From positions 115,064 through 179,063 of the forward strand of contig NZ_JAAGPR010000017.1 in NCBI RefSeq assembly GCF_017104965.1: a DNA stretch of 64,000 nucleotides. The letters are read 5' to 3'. Position 1 is the first letter of the stretch; every line of letters starts with the position of its first letter. This document shows, piece by piece, positions 60,046-64,000 of this stretch. Below the pieces are notes generated by a model, which saw only the letters and a program-made list of their open reading frames with translations, did not search any database and was not told where the DNA came from. The position numbers were made by a program, and so were the translations under genes. This stretch comes from Paraburkholderia sp. Ac-20340. Lineage in GTDB: Bacteria > Pseudomonadota > Gammaproteobacteria > Burkholderiales > Burkholderiaceae.

Positions 60046-62004
60046 ATGGCAACCCTGGATTTGAGCGGCCGGATTCTGTTCCTCACCACGAACCCGGCGC
60101 AGATCGAGCAGCAACTCGCGGGCGCGGATTTGCACGACGTGCCCGCCGACACGCTGCGCGACGACGTTTCCACCGACGAAATCACGCCGATGAGCGTGCT
60201 CACACGCTTCGACGAGCGTCTGGGCCGCGTGCCCTATGTGGGATTGCGCGTGGGCGAGCGCAATCCCATCGGCATGGACGGTGTGCGCAATGGCGGCTTT
60301 TGTGTGACGGTAGCGGGCAATCGCTACGGCAAAGGGTCGTCGCGCGAACATAGTCCGCTCGCGGAATATCGCGCGGGTATTCGGCTCGTGATCGCGAAGA
60401 GCTTCGAGCGCATCTATCGACAGAATGCCGATAATCTGGGGCTGTTTACCTCGACGGATTTCGGTCTGATCGAACGCATCCAGCGCGGCGAGCCGATTTT
60501 TATCGACGAACTGGTGGCCTCGCGCGATGCGCTGGCAGCCGCCATTCTGCGCAGCGGCGGTCTGCTGCGTTACGGCGCGCGCCATATGCGCGAGATTCGC
60601 CCGGCAGCGGCCGCGCAAACGCAGCAGCCGCGCACGCTGGTGCAGAAGATCCTGGAGCGCCACGCGCTGCGCACTGAAGGCACCAGCGACGCCTTTACGC
60701 CCGGCGCGGGCGTATTCGTGCGCGCCGATTGGCGCTTTATCCACGAGTACTACACCGGCATGGCCACGCATATGCTGCACGCCGAATTCGGCCGGCCGCT
60801 CGCGCTGCACGAACCGCAGACGATGCTCGCGTTCGAGGATCATCTTTCGTACGCGCACAAGAGTGCGCTGCACGTGCGTAATGGCCTGCTGCCCGATGTG
60901 CGTGAATTGTCCGCCGCGCATCGCCAGTTCGCGAGCGAATACGGCATTCGCGATCACGGCTATTTGCCGGCATCCGCCGATGCGCCCGCCGAAGGTTCGG
61001 AAGGCATTTCGCACGCGATGATGGCGGAACGCTACGCGCTGCCGGGGCAGGTGGTGGTCGGCACGGACTCGCATACGCCGCATAGCGGCGCGCTGGGTTG
61101 CGTGGCGTTCGGTGTGGGCACAACCGATATGGCCAACGCGTTCGTCACGGGCGCGGTGCGCATGACGGTGCCGGCGTCGCTGCTGATCCGCTTTGACGGC
61201 GCGGTGGCGCCGGGCGTAACCGCGAAAGACCTCGTGTTGCATCTGCTCGCCGACAAGCGTATTCGCGCCGGTCTCGGTGTGGGCAAGGTATTCGAATTCG
61301 CGGGCCAAGCCGTCGCGCAACTCACGATCGACGAACGCGCGACGCTGACCAATATGACCGCCGAACTGGGCGGCTTTACCGGCATCGTCGCGCCCGACGA
61401 AGTCACGGTGGCTTTCCTGAAGGAGCGGCGCGGCGTCGATTTTCTGATCGAGCCGTGGATGCATAGCGACGAAGGCGCGCCTTACGCCGAAGTCATCGAG
61501 ATCGACTGCACGCGGATTACGCCGATGCTCGCCGCGCCAGGCGACCCGGGCAACGGCGTGGCGCTGTGCGATCTGGTCGAGCGCCCGCGCGTGGATATCG
61601 CGTATGGCGGCTCCTGCACGGCCGGCAAGCGCGAGGACTTCGATCACTATCACGCGGTGCTCGCCTGGGCCGCTGGGCGCGGTCTGCGTGTGCCGGAGCA
61701 CGTGCGGCTCTATCTGCAGTTCGGCACGTCGGACGTGCGCGATTACTGCGAGCAGCGCGGCTATCTGAAAGCGTTCGAACAGGTCGGCGCGATTTTGCTG
61801 CAGCCGTCGTGCGGCGCGTGCGCGAACTGCGGGCCGGGCGCGTCGACGCAGGCCGACGAAGTCACCATCAGCGCGATCAACCGCAATTTCCCGGGGCGCT
61901 CGGGGCCCGGACAGGTCTGGCTCGCCAGCCCGCCGACGGTGGTGGCGAGTGCGCTGGCCGGACATATTGCCTCGTTCGCCGAGTTGCAGGCGCTGCACGC
62001 TTAA
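60046..62004 (+). CDS. Aconitase-family dehydratase with N-terminal swivel domain
   Basis: Fused hydro-lyase, 652 residues. Residues about 1-190 are the small swivel domain, with GNRYGKGSSREHSPLAEYRAGIRLVIAKSFERI (in form) as in LeuD. From about 210 the large LeuC-like domain follows: TLVQKILERHAL, GTDSHTPHSGALGC, AELGGFTG, GGSCTAGKREDF and SCGACANCGPGA, the last two carrying the three [4Fe-4S] cysteines. Standard AcnA has the opposite order; AcnB has swivel first but with a HEAT domain, absent here. AAGGAG before ATG 60046. With LysR and MFS neighbours it probably isomerises or hydrates an imported tri- or dicarboxylate. Confidence 0.88.
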   Translation: MATLDLSGRILFLTTNPAQIEQQLAGADLHDVPADTLRDDVSTDEITPMSVLTRFDERLGRVPYVGLRVGERNPIGMDGVRNGGFCVTVAGNRYGKGSSREHSPLAEYRAGIRLVIAKSFERIYRQNADNLGLFTSTDFGLIERIQRGEPIFIDELVASRDALAAAILRSGGLLRYGARHMREIRPAAAAQTQQPRTLVQKILERHALRTEGTSDAFTPGAGVFVRADWRFIHEYYTGMATHMLHAEFGRPLALHEPQTMLAFEDHLSYAHKSALHVRNGLLPDVRELSAAHRQFASEYGIRDHGYLPASADAPAEGSEGISHAMMAERYALPGQVVVGTDSHTPHSGALGCVAFGVGTTDMANAFVTGAVRMTVPASLLIRFDGAVAPGVTAKDLVLHLLADKRIRAGLGVGKVFEFAGQAVAQLTIDERATLTNMTAELGGFTGIVAPDEVTVAFLKERRGVDFLIEPWMHSDEGAPYAEVIEIDCTRITPMLAAPGDPGNGVALCDLVERPRVDIAYGGSCTAGKREDFDHYHAVLAWAAGRGLRVPEHVRLYLQFGTSDVRDYCEQRGYLKAFEQVGAILLQPSCGACANCGPGASTQADEVTISAINRNFPGRSGPGQVWLASPPTVVASALAGHIASFAELQALHA

Positions 62005-62189
62005 AGCACTAAGGTGCGTCAAAGCACCCGTGCCCGCGGATCGGGAGATCGCGAACGGGTCTCAAACCCGGCGGGCCTGGATACAATCGGCGATCCGCCC
62101 CTGTGCGTCGACGCGATTTCACGTCATTTCGCTCGACAGGGACAGGCAGTGGGCGCCGATTCATTCCAACACCGTTTCAGGAGACAGGC

Positions 62190-63632
62190 ATGGCCTCTCT
62201 GGAGAGCGCTCCCCAGCCGCGCGCCAACGACCGCGCATCGACGGCGCAGACCATTGCAGGTGCAGACAAAGGCGCGATCTCCGCGCGCCTCGATCGTCTG
62301 CCTGCCACGGGTGCGATCTGGAAGCTCGTGTTGCTGCTGAGCCTGGGCTTCTTTTTCGAACTCTACGATCTGCTTTATACGGGTTATGTGGCGCCCGGGC
62401 TCGTCAGGAGCGGCATTCTCACGCCGACTACGCCAGGGCTTTTCGGTACTTCGGGGATTGCGGGTTTTATCGCTGCGCTCTTTAGCGGGCTGTTTCTGGG
62501 CACGATTGCCTGCGGGTTTCTCGCCGATCGTTTCGGCCGACGTGCGATTTTTACGTGGTCGATGCTCTGGTATGTGGTCGCCAATACGATCATGGCGTTT
62601 CAGGACACTTCGTCGGGGCTCAATTTCTGGCGTTTTGTTTCGGGGATGGGGATTGGCGTCGAGCTCGTGACGATCGGCACGTATCTTTCCGAACTCGCGC
62701 CCAAGCATTTGCGCGGGCGTGCTTTTGCCGTGTGTCAGACGATTGGTTTTACCGCTGTGCCGGTGGCGGCCTATCTTTCGTATCTGTTCGTGCCGCGTTC
62801 GGTTTATGGGCTCGATGGGTGGCGTTGGGTGGTGCTGCTCGGTGGCGTGAGTGCGCTGTTTGTCTGGTATTTCCGGCGCAATCTTCCAGAAAGTCCGCGT
62901 TGGCTCGCGGGGCAGGGGCGCGTCGATGAGGCCGATGCCGTGCTGGCGCGGCTCGAAGCGCTTGTCGAGCGGCAGTATGGGCGTGCTTTGCCCGCTCCGG
63001 GGCCCGCCGATCCCGTGACGCAGAAGTCTGGTTTCGCCGATATGTGGAAGCCGCCTTATCGCAAACGCACCATCATGCTGGTGCTGTTTCATATCTTTCA
63101 GACGATCGGGTTTTTTGGCTTCGCTAACTGGGTGCCGACTTTGCTCGTCAAGCAAGGTGTTACCGTGACTTCCAGTCTGCTTTATACGACTGTTATCGGG
63201 TTGGCTGCGCCGCTTGGGCCTTTGCTCGGGTACTTCATCGCCGATCGGTTCGAGCGCAAGCATGTGATTGTTTTTATGGCGGCCGTCAATATTGTGGCCG
63301 GGCTGATGTTTAGTCAGGTGCGGGCGGCGGGCGCTATTGTGGCTTTGGGGGTGCTGCTTACGCTGGCTGGGAATATTATTTCTTTTACTTATCACACGTA
63401 TCAGCAGGAACTCTATCCGACTGCTATTCGGGCTCGGGCTGTCGGTTTTGTCTATTCCTGGAGTCGGCTTTCGGCTGTTTTTAGCTCTTTTGTGATCGCT
63501 TTTACGCTGAGAGAGTTTGGGGTCGCAGGGGTGTTTGTTTTTATCGCCGGAGCGATGTCGCTTGTTATCGTCGCTATTGGGTTTATGGGGCCGCGCACGC
63601 TTGGGAAGTCTTTGGAGAGTATTTCGCACTGA
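62190..63632 (+). CDS. MFS transporter
   Basis: Twelve-helix major facilitator, 480 residues. A 50-residue cytoplasmic arm, then FFFELYDLLYTGYVAPGL (helix 1), FLADRFGRRAIF (loop 2-3), RFVSGMGIGVELVTIGTYLSELAPKHLRGRA (in form; helix 4-5), LPESPRWL and FIADRFERKHV (loop 8-9), features of sugar/organic acid carriers. CAGGAGACAGGC precedes ATG 62190. Likely brings in the substrate of the adjoining aconitase-family enzyme. The last two thirds use many more T-ending codons than neighbouring genes. Confidence 0.88.
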   Translation: MASLESAPQPRANDRASTAQTIAGADKGAISARLDRLPATGAIWKLVLLLSLGFFFELYDLLYTGYVAPGLVRSGILTPTTPGLFGTSGIAGFIAALFSGLFLGTIACGFLADRFGRRAIFTWSMLWYVVANTIMAFQDTSSGLNFWRFVSGMGIGVELVTIGTYLSELAPKHLRGRAFAVCQTIGFTAVPVAAYLSYLFVPRSVYGLDGWRWVVLLGGVSALFVWYFRRNLPESPRWLAGQGRVDEADAVLARLEALVERQYGRALPAPGPADPVTQKSGFADMWKPPYRKRTIMLVLFHIFQTIGFFGFANWVPTLLVKQGVTVTSSLLYTTVIGLAAPLGPLLGYFIADRFERKHVIVFMAAVNIVAGLMFSQVRAAGAIVALGVLLTLAGNIISFTYHTYQQELYPTAIRARAVGFVYSWSRLSAVFSSFVIAFTLREFGVAGVFVFIAGAMSLVIVAIGFMGPRTLGKSLESISH

Positions 63633-63678
63633 GGTTTTTTTATTTTCGCTTTTTTGGGTTTTTTCCTGTTTTCGGGTT
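63633..63678. other. T-rich tract before the repeat
   Basis: Directly after the MFS stop the plus strand has repeated T-runs with some G and little A. It could end transcription of the MFS gene, though no stable hairpin stands before the T-runs. It mirrors the keto-rich tract before the element at 37126. Confidence 0.4.
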
Positions 63679-63747
63679 TTCCTGTTTTCGTGTCGGTCTG
63701 TTAGCGTCGCCCCTGTGCGGGGCGGCACCTACTTTTCTTTGCAGCGG
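63679..63747 (+). repeat. Truncated copy of the palindromic repeat arm
   Basis: Matches 37134-37202 almost base for base (TTAGCGTCGCCCCTGTGCGG and CACCTACTTTTCTTTGCAGC shared). It breaks off after CTTTGCAGCGG, inside the hairpin, where the IS-like end TGTACAG begins. Shows the element is dispersed. Confidence 0.85.
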
Positions 63748-64000
63748 TGTACAGACCGCAGACATGGGTAACAGGTGTACGGAGACATGGGTAACACATT
63801 ATCCGTTCACGTTTGCTGGTTCAGATTGATAGTCCCAAAGCAGTGGTGCGCAAAATACAGGTCATAGCAGTCATCTTCTCCAGCGCGTTCGCGAATGCCT
63901 ACCGGCAGATTGTGCAGCGCGCTGGATACCTTGAATCGCCGCTGCCTGAAGCGTAGCTCTCCGTTCCATCCGACGCGTTGCACGACATCGTTTTCCCCAT
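63748..64000 (-). mobile_element. IS481-like insertion sequence, end only
   Basis: An insertion starting TGTACAGACCGCAGACATGG (63748) and reaching past the window. GACATGGGTAACA occurs twice (63760-63772 and 63784-63796), each with TGTAC shortly before it; such TGT...GACATGGGTAACA ends are typical of IS481-family elements. The transposase C-terminus on the minus strand supports this. It interrupts the palindromic repeat. Confidence 0.75.
63807..63998 (-). CDS. IS481-family transposase, C-terminal part
   Basis: Reading frame on the minus strand ending at TGA 63807-63809 and open through the window edge, 63 residues visible. RFRQRRFKVSSALHNLPVGIRE and DCYDLYFAHHCFGTINL (in form) match the C-terminal beta-rich tail after the DDE catalytic core of IS481-type transposases (pattern G.L.F..R.F.V...L...PV.L......D....V.F......I.L). 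The DDE residues would be outside the window. Too short to tell whether the element is intact. Confidence 0.78.
   Translation of the reverse strand, partial: GENDVVQRVGWNGELRFRQRRFKVSSALHNLPVGIRERAGEDDCYDLYFAHHCFGTINLNQQT

Noticed and set aside
62124..63728. 534-codon minus-strand frame over the MFS gene
   Set aside because: Shadow of the MFS gene that starts inside the repeat; highly basic composition.
1..64000. tRNA or rRNA genes
   Set aside because: Read the larger intergenic gaps for cloverleaf-like T-loop (GTTCGAATC-type) segments and conserved rRNA stretches; the one TTCGAATC-like match (24637-24645) is a palindrome between genes without the other arms.

Overview
The window is GC-rich, gene-dense DNA of a Burkholderiaceae bacterium, most likely Paraburkholderia, Caballeronia or a close relative. 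The signs are paired Burkholderia-type porins, many IclR, LysR and AraC regulators beside small catabolic operons, codon use with G or C at the third position, and ATGA stop/start overlaps inside operons. It reads as accessory chromosome or megaplasmid given over to catabolism of aromatic and organic acids. I see no rRNA, tRNA, CRISPR array, replication origin or phage genes.

Layout. 1-6.6 kb: the start of an unrecognised minus-strand gene, an MHYT-GGDEF-EAL c-di-GMP protein, an IclR regulator, a cysteine hydrolase preceded by a threonine-rich leader peptide and a hairpin, an acyl-CoA dehydrogenase with a tiny upstream ORF, and a small conserved-looking protein. 6.9-11.2 kb: a complete operon for a four-carbon sugar acid (KdgT-type permease, DUF1537 kinase, PdxA2 dehydrogenase, DeoR regulator) with repeated operator-like sites upstream. 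11.3-19.5 kb: a PaiB-like protein, SbcC/SbcD nuclease, a GlxA-type AraC regulator divergent from an SDR, and a second SDR.

19.6-35.7 kb: an IclR regulator and a porin, then a long co-directional gene run. It holds a Rieske ferredoxin, a recombinase-like mini-protein, a Rieske oxygenase, an SDR, a cupin, an alpha/beta hydrolase, a second close IclR paralogue, an SDR lacking its catalytic Tyr/Lys, a ThDP enzyme, an aspartate-dehydrogenase-like enzyme, an aldehyde dehydrogenase, a two-domain VOC dioxygenase, an FAD reductase and an MFS carrier. It looks like a meta-cleavage pathway for an unidentified aromatic compound. Similar GTTCC-type palindromes lie in the divergent porin/ferredoxin promoters.

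35.8-43.2 kb: an outer-membrane channel, a 515-bp nested palindromic repeat, a WD40-like secreted protein, and a ThDP enzyme plus NADP aldehyde dehydrogenase pair. 43.2-56.6 kb, minus strand: LysR, an ACS-family carrier and a lipoprotein lactonase, an AraC regulator, then an eight-gene operon (porin, two Pht5-like proteins, HpaI-type aldolase, LigB-type extradiol dioxygenase, ACS carrier, PDC-hydrolase-like amidohydrolase, LigJ hydratase). This fits gallate/protocatechuate 4,5-cleavage chemistry. A shared 35-bp promoter motif precedes both groups.

56.9-64 kb: a tandem pair of PF09859-type Fe(II)/2-oxoglutarate oxygenases, the second with an altered iron motif; a small unknown protein; a LysR / aconitase-family / MFS cluster whose dehydratase has the swivel domain first; and another copy of the palindromic repeat broken by the end of an IS481-like element that runs off the window.
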